From: Anaerolineae bacterium
GTDB taxonomy: Bacteria > Chloroflexota > Anaerolineae > Anaerolineales > Anaerolineaceae
Reading direction: 5' to 3'
NCBI GenBank assembly: GCA_013314735.1
Contig: JABUFD010000002.1
Location: forward strand, 992,001-1,056,000
DNA length: 64,000 nucleotides
Below the pieces are notes generated by a model. The model saw only the letters and a list, made by a program, of their open reading frames with translations, searched no databases and was not told the origin of the DNA. Shown here piece by piece: positions 50,203 through 59,700 of this stretch. The position numbers and the translations under genes are program-made. Each line of letters begins with the position of its first letter. The stretch's first letter is position 1.

Positions 50203-51096
50203 ATGACGGTATATCTCATTGGAATCCTGGCAGCCGCATTGATCTGGCTGCTGTTTGGCCCCAAAATGGGCGGCATGAAAAAGGGCAAGGCAACCGAAGC
50301 CCTGTCTGACGCCTACTCGCTTGAACAAACTCGCAAGCTCAGCGAGATGAACCCTGACTCGCTGGAATACAAACTGGCCGCATCGGGTGTGAACTGGCGT
50401 CCAGCGACGTTCAAATGGGGGCGTATCCTGCTCGGTCTTGGCGGCGCACTGGTCGTCTGGACAGTGCTGCCCGGTGTGCCGGCGCTGGCGATTGGCGGTC
50501 TGTTGTTCTATGCGCCGATGGCCTGGCTGACAGATAAGGTCAAGGGGCGGGGGCGTGAAATTGACAAAGAACTGCCCATAGCCATTGGCCGTATCTCGGC
50601 TGGCCTGCTGGCCGGCGGTTCAATGGCTGATGTGCTGGATGAAGTTGCCGTCTCGATGGGATTGCAGGGCAAAAGCCCACTGTCGGGCGAACTGCACCTG
50701 ACGGCGGCAGAACTGCGGAGCAAGGAACGCAGCGAGGCATTTCAAAACCTGGCGCAGCGATCTCCATCGCTGTCATTGTCGAATCTGGCCTATCTGCTGG
50801 AAGGGTATCTGGAATCGGGCGGCAGCAAAAACAACCAGGTCTTGATTGAATCGGCAACCCGTGTGCAGCAAATCCTGGTCGCCCGCAACCGCACGAAAGC
50901 CAAAGCCGGCGACGCCATGCTGTCAGCCAAAGTGATTCCGGGTGTGCTGGCGGTAGTGCTGATCTATCTGGCACAGGACCCGATGGTGAAACAAAGCCTG
51001 ATGGTAATTCCTGTGCAGATTGTACTGGGCCTGACGATTGGCGCGATGGTGATGGGCTACTTCATCATGCGCTCGATGGTCATGGAAGCCGCGTAA
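50203..51096 (+). CDS. tadB: Tad inner-membrane platform protein TadB
   Basis: The 297-residue protein has an N-terminal membrane segment, another pair at about 80-105, a T2SSF/GspF domain with ELPIAIGRISAGLLAGGSMADVLDEVAVSM (about 122-151), and two C-terminal segments (about 245-262 and 268-290). AAGGAG precedes ATG 50203. With TadC it forms the rotating or docking platform for CpaF. Confidence 0.88.
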   Translation: MTVYLIGILAAALIWLLFGPKMGGMKKGKATEALSDAYSLEQTRKLSEMNPDSLEYKLAASGVNWRPATFKWGRILLGLGGALVVWTVLPGVPALAIGGLLFYAPMAWLTDKVKGRGREIDKELPIAIGRISAGLLAGGSMADVLDEVAVSMGLQGKSPLSGELHLTAAELRSKERSEAFQNLAQRSPSLSLSNLAYLLEGYLESGGSKNNQVLIESATRVQQILVARNRTKAKAGDAMLSAKVIPGVLAVVLIYLAQDPMVKQSLMVIPVQIVLGLTIGAMVMGYFIMRSMVMEAA

Positions 51097-51123
51097 TATA
51101 CAGTAAGAAAGGAGATTTAGAAG

Positions 51124-51987
51124 ATGAGTGGATTGATTATTGTTGTTGGTGTCCTGGCGGCGATCCTGATTCTGGTCGTCACGATGGAGTATGTTCCCAC
51201 CATGCGCCGGGGCAAGGCAGCGCAGGCGCTTGCCGAAAGCAGCGTCCAAACCGATGATAGCATCACCGGGCTGCGGCGGGCATTGATTCCAATGGAAAAA
51301 CCGGTGCAGAAATACGCCGGCCCAAAGATGTTGAAGAAAGCCTGGTACGATCTCTACTGGGCGCAGATGCTGGATAAATATATTGGCTGGACGGCGCTCC
51401 AATTCGTGACCGTGCGTGTGTTCGCGGCAATGGTTGGAGCGGTAGTCGGCCTGGTCGTGTTTGGCAATCCGATTTTCATGGCAGCGGTGGCCTTCATGGG
51501 CTGGCAGTATCCAGCAATGGGTCTGGGTGGAATTGCCCGGCGCGCCCGCCGGCAGTTCCAGTCACAGTTGCCGGAGTACATCAACCTGGTTGCAGCGCAA
51601 ATGTCAGCGGGTATCTCGATGGAGGAAGCCCTGCGGCGCACCTCCCGCTCGGCCAGCCTGCCGGCAAAGTGGATGCGGCGGGTGATCCAAATGGCACAGG
51701 GGCGCACCCTGGTCGGGCAGATTGTCCGGGAGTCCGAAGAATCGCAATTACCCGAACTGATCAGCATGGGCGTCCAGTTGGGCTTTATCCAACGCGGCGC
51801 GGGGCAGCAGCTTTTGCTGGCGCAGTTGTCCACCCAAATTGCAGCCGACTATATCGGGCAAACCGAAATGCGGGCCGAGAAAATTGGCGGCGAACTGGTG
51901 ATCCCGATGGTGTTGTTCTACTTCCTGCCCTTTATGGTCAGCCTGATGATGGTTATTGCCTGGCCGATTGTCGTGGGGATGCTGTAA
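51124..51987 (+). CDS. tadC: Tad inner-membrane platform protein TadC
   Basis: The 287-residue protein has N-terminal and central membrane segments (about 5-22, 95-135), the GspF-type core QLPEYINLVAAQMSAGISMEEALRRTSR (about 143-170) and a final pair (about 255-285). AAAGGAG lies upstream of ATG 51124. Follows TadB as usual. Confidence 0.88.
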   Translation: MSGLIIVVGVLAAILILVVTMEYVPTMRRGKAAQALAESSVQTDDSITGLRRALIPMEKPVQKYAGPKMLKKAWYDLYWAQMLDKYIGWTALQFVTVRVFAAMVGAVVGLVVFGNPIFMAAVAFMGWQYPAMGLGGIARRARRQFQSQLPEYINLVAAQMSAGISMEEALRRTSRSASLPAKWMRRVIQMAQGRTLVGQIVRESEESQLPELISMGVQLGFIQRGAGQQLLLAQLSTQIAADYIGQTEMRAEKIGGELVIPMVLFYFLPFMVSLMMVIAWPIVVGML

Positions 51988-51991
51988 AAAT

Positions 51992-52795
51992 ATGAGCCAG
52001 ACTGAAGATCGTTTTCGTGGATTCTGCCCGGCTTGCGAAGCCGAGTCCGACCTGACCCGGCATATCGGGGATGCCGATCTTACCGTTGACGGCCAAACCG
52101 TTACGGTGAAGGTTGAATACCTGATATGCCTGAAATGCGGCGAGACGTTTGACGATCCGCAGGCCGAAGACCCATTGATTGCTCTTTACCGGGAAATTGG
52201 GCAGCAGCGAGAAGCCCAAAAGCCGAAAGTGAAATCGTCCATTGGCGACTATCTGGGCCTGATGTTCTTTGCGTTTGCGACTGTGTTGGCCGGGATTGCC
52301 GCCTGGGAACATTCGACGCTCCTGGCCTGGCTCTCGGTGCTGCATAATGGACTGCTGGCGGTAATCTACACCATGCGCCGTCCGGCGGTAAAAGTTGATC
52401 AGAAAGGGCTGCTCCTGGGACTTCTGGCGGCAGCCCTGCCAATGGCTTCATACCCGGATGCGATTCCAACCTGGTTGCTTATTCCTGGGCTGGCCGGCTA
52501 CGCGCTCACCATGTTGTCTCTGCTAGCCCTGGGAAAGTCGTTTGGAATTGCGCCGGCAGACCGGGGGCTGGTAAAGCACGGGCCGTATAAGCTGGTGCGC
52601 CATCCGATGTATCTGGGCGAACTGGTTTACCGGTGCATCCTGGTCGGCTCGCACCTGACGCTGGCGAATACTGCGCTGCTGGTGGCGCTGGTCATTGTTC
52701 AGGTGGCCCGGATTAAACGGGAAGAACGGATCATTGGCGGCTATGAAGACTACATGCAGGAAACCCGCTGGCGGCTGCTGCCGGGGATATGGTAG
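51992..52795 (+). CDS. Zinc-finger plus ICMT/PEMT-like membrane methyltransferase
   Basis: The 267-residue protein starts MSQTEDRFRGFCPACEAESD. Residues 10-50 are a YgiT/MqsA-like zinc ribbon (CPAC ... CLKCGE), then an amphipathic helix, about five membrane segments and the C-terminal signature of isoprenylcysteine carboxyl methyltransferase/phospholipid methyltransferases: GLVKHGPYKLVRHPMYLGE and a final EERIIGGYEDYMQETRWRLLP. These enzymes use S-adenosylmethionine at the membrane. Within a tad locus whose prepilin peptidase has no methylase domain, it could methylate pilins or lipids; this is inference. Confidence 0.75.
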   Translation: MSQTEDRFRGFCPACEAESDLTRHIGDADLTVDGQTVTVKVEYLICLKCGETFDDPQAEDPLIALYREIGQQREAQKPKVKSSIGDYLGLMFFAFATVLAGIAAWEHSTLLAWLSVLHNGLLAVIYTMRRPAVKVDQKGLLLGLLAAALPMASYPDAIPTWLLIPGLAGYALTMLSLLALGKSFGIAPADRGLVKHGPYKLVRHPMYLGELVYRCILVGSHLTLANTALLVALVIVQVARIKREERIIGGYEDYMQETRWRLLPGIW

Positions 52796-52807
52796 GAGGG
52801 AAGCAAA

Positions 52808-53101
52808 ATGAATAACCGAATGATGGCGAATCAATTTTTACTGCTGGCCCTGGTGCTGGCATTGACAATCGTACAACCTCTGCCGCTGAAAGCCTTTTTG
52901 GTAATTGTTCTGGCCGTGATCGCGGTGCTGTTCAACCTGCGGGGCATGGAAATCTCTGGCCTGGCGCTGGCTGCCGGCAGCCTGGGCATTCTGTTGAGCT
53001 TCTATGAGCCGAAGTTTATTGTGTTGGTGATCTATGTACTGGTGATCATCGGCGGCGGGTTTAGTCTGCTGGGCATACCTGACAAAAAGCGTGAAAATTA
53101 A
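52808..53101 (+). CDS. Small membrane protein
   Basis: The 97-residue protein has three to four membrane segments (about 7-25, 27-43, 46-63, 68-88). GGAGGGAAGC precedes ATG 52808. It ends the TadC operon before a promoter-like TATAAT at 53138-53143. Function unknown. Confidence 0.6.
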   Translation: MNNRMMANQFLLLALVLALTIVQPLPLKAFLVIVLAVIAVLFNLRGMEISGLALAAGSLGILLSFYEPKFIVLVIYVLVIIGGGFSLLGIPDKKREN

Positions 53102-53190
53102 GTGTGAAAGTATTAACGCGTAAAGGCGAGCCTGTTATATAATAAGTATTCGGAGTTATAGTTTGAAGCGAAAGCAAGAAACGGGTCAAA

Positions 53191-54192
53191 ATGGCTTCTG
53201 GTGATTTACTCAAACGACTATTTGCAAGCTACCGGAGAGGCGACTCAAAGGAGTTCAATAATGCTGCCCTGGAACTGATTGCGGAGGAAGAACAACGGAA
53301 CCATCATGTTCTGGCTCGTGACCTGCAAAAAATCCTGGAGAATGGGAATGGGCGTCCAACCAGTTCAGTTCGCCGGTTTGACCTGGAACAGATTCCACAA
53401 GACCGGGAGCGCGGCACGACGCTTTTGGAAATCCGATCACCGCAGCGATTTCTGAATGAATTGATCATCAGTCCTGAATTGCATGAACAGATTGATGTTG
53501 TCTTGAACGAATACCGGGCGCTTCAGATATTACAGGCCAATAATCTCAGGGCAAGGCAGAAATTACTATTGGCCGGCCCGCCTGGATGCGGCAAGACGCT
53601 TTGTGCCGAGGTCATTGCCTCTGAATTAGGCTTACCGCTTATCTACACCCGCTTTGATGCTGTAATATCTTCGTACCTGGGCGAAACGGCAGCCAACCTG
53701 CGAAAAGTATTTGAGTATGCTCAACGAGGAACCTGGGTTGTGTTCTTCGATGAGTTTGATGCCATTGGAAAATCGCGTGAGGACGTTGAGGATCACGGCG
53801 AGTTAAAGCGGGTCGTCAATACCTTCTTGCAACTGCTGGATAATTTCGAATCGGATAGCATTTTCATTGCAGCCACGAACCATGAACGCCTGCTGGATCG
53901 GGCACTGTGGCGGCGATTTGACGACATCTTATTCTTTGACAAACCGACTGCGGATCAAATCAGAAAACTGATTGATATAAAATTGAGCAGCGTCCGGCAC
54001 ATGGACTTGAATATCGATTCCTTTGTCGATCGGATGGTTGGCTGGTCCCATGCTGATGTTGAAAGAGTATGTTTTGAAGCGATAAAGATTGGTCTGTTAC
54101 TTCGCCAAACTATTGTTACTGATGAAATATTCACGCTGGCCTATGAGCGTCAGCGCAGAAGATTGGAAATCGTGCAAAAAACAACCCAGTAA
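53191..54192 (+). CDS. ietA: AAA+ ATPase of an IetAS-type pair
   Basis: The 333-residue protein is a single AAA+ ATPase: Walker A LAGPPGCGKT (about 127-136), pore-loop region YTRFDAVISSYLGETAANL, Walker B VVFFDEFDAIGK, sensor 1 IAATNHERLLDRALWRRFDD with the arginine fingers. Length, the N-terminal 100 residues and a subtilase gene 20 bases downstream match IetA. IetAS was described as a plasmid-maintenance pair in Agrobacterium and later as an antiphage system, with the ATPase controlling the protease. AT-rich compared with the tad genes; own TATAAT at 53138. Confidence 0.78.
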   Translation: MASGDLLKRLFASYRRGDSKEFNNAALELIAEEEQRNHHVLARDLQKILENGNGRPTSSVRRFDLEQIPQDRERGTTLLEIRSPQRFLNELIISPELHEQIDVVLNEYRALQILQANNLRARQKLLLAGPPGCGKTLCAEVIASELGLPLIYTRFDAVISSYLGETAANLRKVFEYAQRGTWVVFFDEFDAIGKSREDVEDHGELKRVVNTFLQLLDNFESDSIFIAATNHERLLDRALWRRFDDILFFDKPTADQIRKLIDIKLSSVRHMDLNIDSFVDRMVGWSHADVERVCFEAIKIGLLLRQTIVTDEIFTLAYERQRRRLEIVQKTTQ

Positions 54193-54212
54193 GGAAGGGG
54201 GCTATGTAGTAA

Positions 54213-56597
54213 ATGCTTCCATTGTTTGAGGAGAGGGCGCGGGATCACCTGCGAATAAAGCGGACGGAGATTGAGCGGCCACGGCACAAATCAGGCGGCG
54301 GACCTCCCCCGAAGAAAAACAATATTGATCACGGGCGAGGGCTTGGTGACAAAATTGAAGTCGTCATCCGGTCATTCACTGATTCGCTTGCAGTTCAACC
54401 GCCTGAATTTAACCCGGCGTTTATTTTCAAGATCAAAATTGACAAGGGTGACGTATCGGATGATGACTGGCGCAAAAGCAACCTGGTCGTTTTGAGTGAA
54501 GAACCAGACGGCGCGGTTGTTTTATTTTCTCCTGATCAGCTTGCCGAGTTTAGAAACAGGGTAGCTACTTATGGCGGGACGATCCCAGAAGGGCAGAAAA
54601 ACCCAAGCTACGCGTGGATCGCATCCCTGGCTGAAGAAATGGAACTTTGGGGGCGAGAAAACCGTATCGGGCGCAAACTGCGAAATACTGAAATAGATCC
54701 AAACACTGATTATTATCTCGATGTAGAGTTGTGGGTGTATGGACTGGAAGATGATAAACGGAGGCGAATAGACTCGCTTGAACAGTTTGTTAATAATCAC
54801 GGGGGTAGGATCACTGACCGCTACGTTGGAGACAACCTGTTCCTTGCGCGGGTAAAGGTAACTGGTGCGGTGCTTGATCAAATGCTTGAAATCGGAGATA
54901 TTCGCGAAATTGATTTACCCCCTGAACCAGCAATTGGAATACCCGAATATTACAATAGCCAAATTGATAATTTTCCTAACCCGTTGGATAGGCCGGCCGA
55001 CGACTCTCCTGGAATATGTGTTATTGACAGCGGTGTGGCTACCGGCCATCCATTTTTGGAAAACGCCATAGGAGAGGTGGTACCGTTCCCGCGTTCATTG
55101 GGGTCGGCACTGGATCAAAGCGGACATGGCACTATGGTGGCTGGCATTTCGCTTTTTGGCGATGTGAAAGCCTGTATCGATTCTTTGGACTTTACCCCCC
55201 AGGTTTTTATTTATGGGGCGAGAGTTACCAACGCACAAGATAGATTTGACGACGAAAACCTAATCGTCACCCAGATGAAGGAAGCTATTCAGTACTTCAA
55301 GGAGACATACGATTGTCGGGTTTTCAACATCTCGCTTGCTGATCCTGATTTAGTATATGCAGACGGAAAACCTTCCCAATGGGCAAGCGTTTTGGATAAT
55401 CTGGCTCATGAATATGATATCGTAATTGTCATTTCGGCAGGTAATATCCCAGTCACCACCTTTAGAGGACCAGATGCCGAAACAATTCGCGCTAATTATC
55501 CTGCTTATTTATTGGATAATGCGTCGAGAATTTTGGAACCGTCAACAGCAGTCAATGCCTTGACGGTTGGATCATTGTCGCAATATACCGCATCTGTTCA
55601 TGCTGGCCGGCAGCCTGGCGATCTGATTGAACCACTGGGAGAATTGAACATGCCGTCGCCATTTACCCGCAGCGGCCCCGGTGTCAATGGAGCCATAAAG
55701 CCCGATGTTGTGGAGTATGGTGGGAGTTCTACCTGGTACGCGATGCAACGGCGATTTATGGATTTTGATGCCGGCGTGGATATTGTGTCCATGAATTGGG
55801 ATTATCGGCAGCGGCTATTTGCCGCAAGGAGCGGTACGAGTTTCAGCGCGCCAAAAATTGCTCATTTGGCAGCGTTGATTCTAAAGAAATATCCTGGTCT
55901 CTCGGCTAACCTGGTACGCGCCTTGATTGCCAATTCTGCAAAAATACCTGACATTGCTCAGGAACGGATTGCAAATGATGATATTCGCAGAATATATGGA
56001 CACGGGTTGCCGGACCAAAACAGGGCTTTATACTCAACAGATAATCGTGTGTTGCTGATGGGAGAGGATGAGATTCCAAACAATGGGATGCACGTTTATG
56101 AGATCCCGATCCCGGACGAGTTTCGCACCACACGCGGGGAACGAGTAATCACAATCTGCTTGGCTTATGATCCCCCTGTAAGGCATACCCGTAAAGACTA
56201 TACTGGAATCAATCTGGAATTTAGGTTGATCCGGGGGAAAACAACCAATGAAATCTATGAATGGTACAGCGATCAGCGAGCAAAGGAAACTCAGCATATT
56301 GAGGGACCTTATGAATGCAGCCTGTACCCTTCACTGAAAAATCGTGGCGGGGGTACGCTCCACAGGGCAGAATTTCGGGTCAAACAAAATGGCTCCCTGG
56401 AAAGGTATCCTGGTGAATATTTTCATCTGGTCATTCAATCCAAAAAGGGGTGGGTAGATGATTTATATCCGCCTCAACGATATGCGGTAACGGTGACACT
56501 TGAACACCTGAGCATCCAATTAGACATTTACAACTTCCTGCAAAACCACATCCGGCAGGATGTCCGTCAACGTCCACAAGCGAGGGTAAGAGCATAA
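54213..56597 (+). CDS. ietS: Subtilisin-like (S8) protease of an IetAS-type pair
   Basis: The 794-residue protein has an N-terminal domain of about 250 residues (no signal peptide, so cytoplasmic), then an S8 peptidase with Asp272 in VIDSGVATGHPFLE, His305 in SGHGTMVAGI, the oxyanion Asn region VISAGNIP, and Ser543 in SGTSFSAPKIAHLAAL. About 200 further residues follow the protease. Cytosolic subtilases next to an AAA ATPase are the IetAS layout. It is inserted between the tad platform genes and the surface genes, probably acquired as a cargo module. Confidence 0.8.
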   Translation: MLPLFEERARDHLRIKRTEIERPRHKSGGGPPPKKNNIDHGRGLGDKIEVVIRSFTDSLAVQPPEFNPAFIFKIKIDKGDVSDDDWRKSNLVVLSEEPDGAVVLFSPDQLAEFRNRVATYGGTIPEGQKNPSYAWIASLAEEMELWGRENRIGRKLRNTEIDPNTDYYLDVELWVYGLEDDKRRRIDSLEQFVNNHGGRITDRYVGDNLFLARVKVTGAVLDQMLEIGDIREIDLPPEPAIGIPEYYNSQIDNFPNPLDRPADDSPGICVIDSGVATGHPFLENAIGEVVPFPRSLGSALDQSGHGTMVAGISLFGDVKACIDSLDFTPQVFIYGARVTNAQDRFDDENLIVTQMKEAIQYFKETYDCRVFNISLADPDLVYADGKPSQWASVLDNLAHEYDIVIVISAGNIPVTTFRGPDAETIRANYPAYLLDNASRILEPSTAVNALTVGSLSQYTASVHAGRQPGDLIEPLGELNMPSPFTRSGPGVNGAIKPDVVEYGGSSTWYAMQRRFMDFDAGVDIVSMNWDYRQRLFAARSGTSFSAPKIAHLAALILKKYPGLSANLVRALIANSAKIPDIAQERIANDDIRRIYGHGLPDQNRALYSTDNRVLLMGEDEIPNNGMHVYEIPIPDEFRTTRGERVITICLAYDPPVRHTRKDYTGINLEFRLIRGKTTNEIYEWYSDQRAKETQHIEGPYECSLYPSLKNRGGGTLHRAEFRVKQNGSLERYPGEYFHLVIQSKKGWVDDLYPPQRYAVTVTLEHLSIQLDIYNFLQNHIRQDVRQRPQARVRA

Positions 56598-56610
56598 CAC
56601 ACTCACCAAA

Positions 56611-56768
56611 GAGAATATGCTATAATTAATTCGTAAGCACAACTGAAAAAAGCCACCAATAAGCCGGCGAGCGCCGGCGCAGCAAGACCTATTTAGAACA
56701 CCAATCGGCCATACATTCGCAGTCGTTATAGATTAAGACGGCTAATGTATGGCCGTTTTTCGTTTTAA
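56611..56768 (+). promoter_or_regulatory. Repeated promoter-attenuator leader, copy 3
   Basis: Almost identical to copy 2 over about 150 bases: ATGCTATAAT (TATAAT 56621-56626), ACAACTGAAAAA, GCCGGC-GAGC-GCCGGC, ACACCAATCGGCC, terminator stem 56706-56717 with 56744-56755, then TTTTTCGTTTT. Differences fall mostly in loops (GAGT/GAGC, TATGG/TATAG). It precedes the large adhesin gene. Confidence 0.8.
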
Positions 56769-56793
56769 CCACCTGACAGGAGAAGCAAGCGCA

Positions 56794-59700
56794 ATGAAAA
56801 TATTGAAAAACAAGAAAATTCTCATCGGAGTAGTCATCGCCCTGCTTGTGTTGGGCGTTGAAACCGTCCTGGCTGCATACACTGGCCCGGTAGGACGCTC
56901 ATCCTCGGTAACGTATTGGGAGCGGAAGAACTGCCACTACCAGGCCGTGTACAACCCGCCGGGGCCGGAATACTACAGCTGCACCCTGGACTTGTACTAT
57001 ACGCCCAGCGATACCTGCCCTGGCAACGTGGAACCGTTTTTCAACCCGACGGCCTGCGCTGGCTGGCCGGGCGACTGCACGGGCTTAAGCTGCGACATCA
57101 ACGGCACCGAAACCATTGAGGACTGCAACCCAGGGGATGAAGCCTGCACCATGCGGGAAGAGGGCGTTGATTATGACCCGGCCACTGTATCCGGCGCAGC
57201 CGGCTGCACCCTGACCGGGAACAACGGCTGGTGTCGAAATGGCGCAACGGTATCTTTATCTGCAAGTGAACCGGTTGCCGGCTATCGAATCACCTGGCTG
57301 GAAGGCAATCAAGGCGCAGGCGATTTCAGTCTGTGCGATCCAGCGGACGCATCCAGTGTGAACTGCACCTGGCCGGCAGGGGACGGCAACCGCAGCCTGT
57401 CCTTTTGGGCACACAGCACCTTTGGCGACACCAGCGAAATGGGGTCTGTCAACCTCAAAGTGGATGGGACGAACCCAACGGCTGGCCTGGTCATCGGTGC
57501 TACCCCCAATGCAGCGGGCTGGTACAACACCAATGTGCCCCTGTCCACGACAGGGACCGATGCCACCTCCGGGGTGGCTGGCTGGTATGTGCAGGTCAAT
57601 GGCGGCGCATGGCAGCCAAGTCCATATACCCTCAGCGTGGATGGCCTGTACACTGTGCGCGGCGTTGTCCAGGATAATGCCGGCAATCAAACAGCGACAG
57701 CAAACAGCACTGTCAACCGGGATGCAACCGCACCCACCTTTACGGTTGTTCCTGATCGCGCCCCCGAATACGGCGACTGGTATTTTGGGCCGGTTACAGT
57801 CAGCGTCAATGGATCGGATAACCTCTCCGGCTACACCCACAGCACTTATATTCTTTACGATGAATCGGGCGTCCCGACAACCGGTACGATGCCCGTTACG
57901 ATTTCAGCAGAAGGGCAGAACGATCTCAACCTGACCGCCTTTGACCTGGCCGGCAACCACAGCGGTGGCAGCTATCCATACCGAATTGACATCGGCGTAC
58001 CAACAGCCGGCACAATTATCAACGGCACGATGGGCCTGAACAACTGGTACATCAGCCCGGTGGATTTGAGCGTAACGGGTAACGACGCCGGCTCCGGGGT
58101 TTGCTCCGTTTCTCTCAACCTGGACAATACCGGCTGGCAGCCGGCACCCCTGAACGATTATGCCGGGCAGGGGAACCACGCATTCACCGGACAGTCGCAG
58201 GACTGTGTTGGGCAGTTATCAACGGTTACAGCAGCCGAAGCGTTCAAGGTGGATACGGTCTATCCGAGCCTGGACGCCACCTTCCCGGTCTCTGACGGTG
58301 AAAACGGATGGCACATTACGCCATTTACCGTAAGTGTCACTGGTACGGATGCCACCTCTGGATTGGCTCTTGTTCAGGCCCGGTACGCGGGCGGCTCGTG
58401 GCAGGACAATGAACTGCTGGTGAATCGCGAAGGGCTGGTGGACGTGGAATTTCGCAGCCAGGACAACGCTGGCAACACCACAACTAGCCCGGAGCAGTTT
58501 TCGGTTGATTTGACAAACCCGACGCTGACCATGAACCGCACCGGAACGGCTGGACTAGCCGGCTGGTATATCTCACCTGTCACCGTGACGACCAATGGCA
58601 GCGACACCATTTCTGGTCTGCAAAGCGTCCAGATGCGGCAGAATGGCGGCGCATGGGAGACTACCAATTCGCTGCTCCTGTCAGCCGATGGAACGTACAC
58701 CGTAGATGCGCTGGTCGAAGATAACGCTGGCCGGCAAACCCAGGGTCAGGAAACCGTCAATGTGGACGCTACGGCTCCCTCCCTGACCACCATGTATAAC
58801 GGCCCGGACGGGCTGAACAACTGGTATGTCAATCCCGTTGAGGTCAGTATCTACGGTATGGATGACACCTCCGGCGTTATGCTGGCACAGGTACAGGCAA
58901 ATGGCAATGGCTGGTGGAGCAACGGTCTCACCCTGGATGCAGAGGGCGTCAATACGCTTGATTTTCGCGTCCAGGACAACGCCGGGAATCTGACCACCGC
59001 AAACAGCCAGGTCAGCATGGACCTGACAAATCCCACCCTGACGATTACAGCGGCAGGCACAATGGGAACAAATGGCTGGTACACCAGTGCAGCCGCATTG
59101 ACTGCCGCCGGTGCAGATGCCATTTCTGGCTTGATGAACATTCAAATCCGCGAAGGTGCAGCCGGCTGGCAGGTGCGGGATGAAATCACCGTAACCGCAG
59201 ATGGAACGCACCCGTTTGAATTCATGGCAACCGATAACGCAGGCCGGGAAACCCTGATCCAGCGTGAGGTCAAAGTGGACCAGACTGCCCCGACCCTGGC
59301 GCCGACTGCGGCAGGGACGCTGGGCCTCAATGGGTGGTACACCAGCGCCGTCACACTGAAAGCCAATGCTGCCGATGCCACCTCCGGGATTGCATCGGTC
59401 ATGCCGGCGGCAGACGTAACCGTCAGCGAGGATGCTCATTACACCGCCAATTGGACGGCACGAGACAATGCCGGAAACGAAGCCAGCGCAGCCCTGGCAG
59501 TCAAGATTGACCGGACGCCTCCGGCGGTAGCTTTTGACCCGCTTAGCGGATTTGTTGTGGGCAGCGTAACGCTGACTGGCAATGCTGCCGATGTGACCTC
59601 CGGGCTGATGAAGGTCGAAGTCTCCACCAATCTTGGCCTGTCCTGGACAGAAGTGACCGTCAATCCGGCTGATGGAAGCTGGTCAATGCCCTGGGACACG

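Noticed and set aside
56749-56793. Upstream start of the adhesin gene
   Set aside because: This ATG lies within the terminator stem of leader copy 3; AGGAG and a signal-anchor support ATG 56794.
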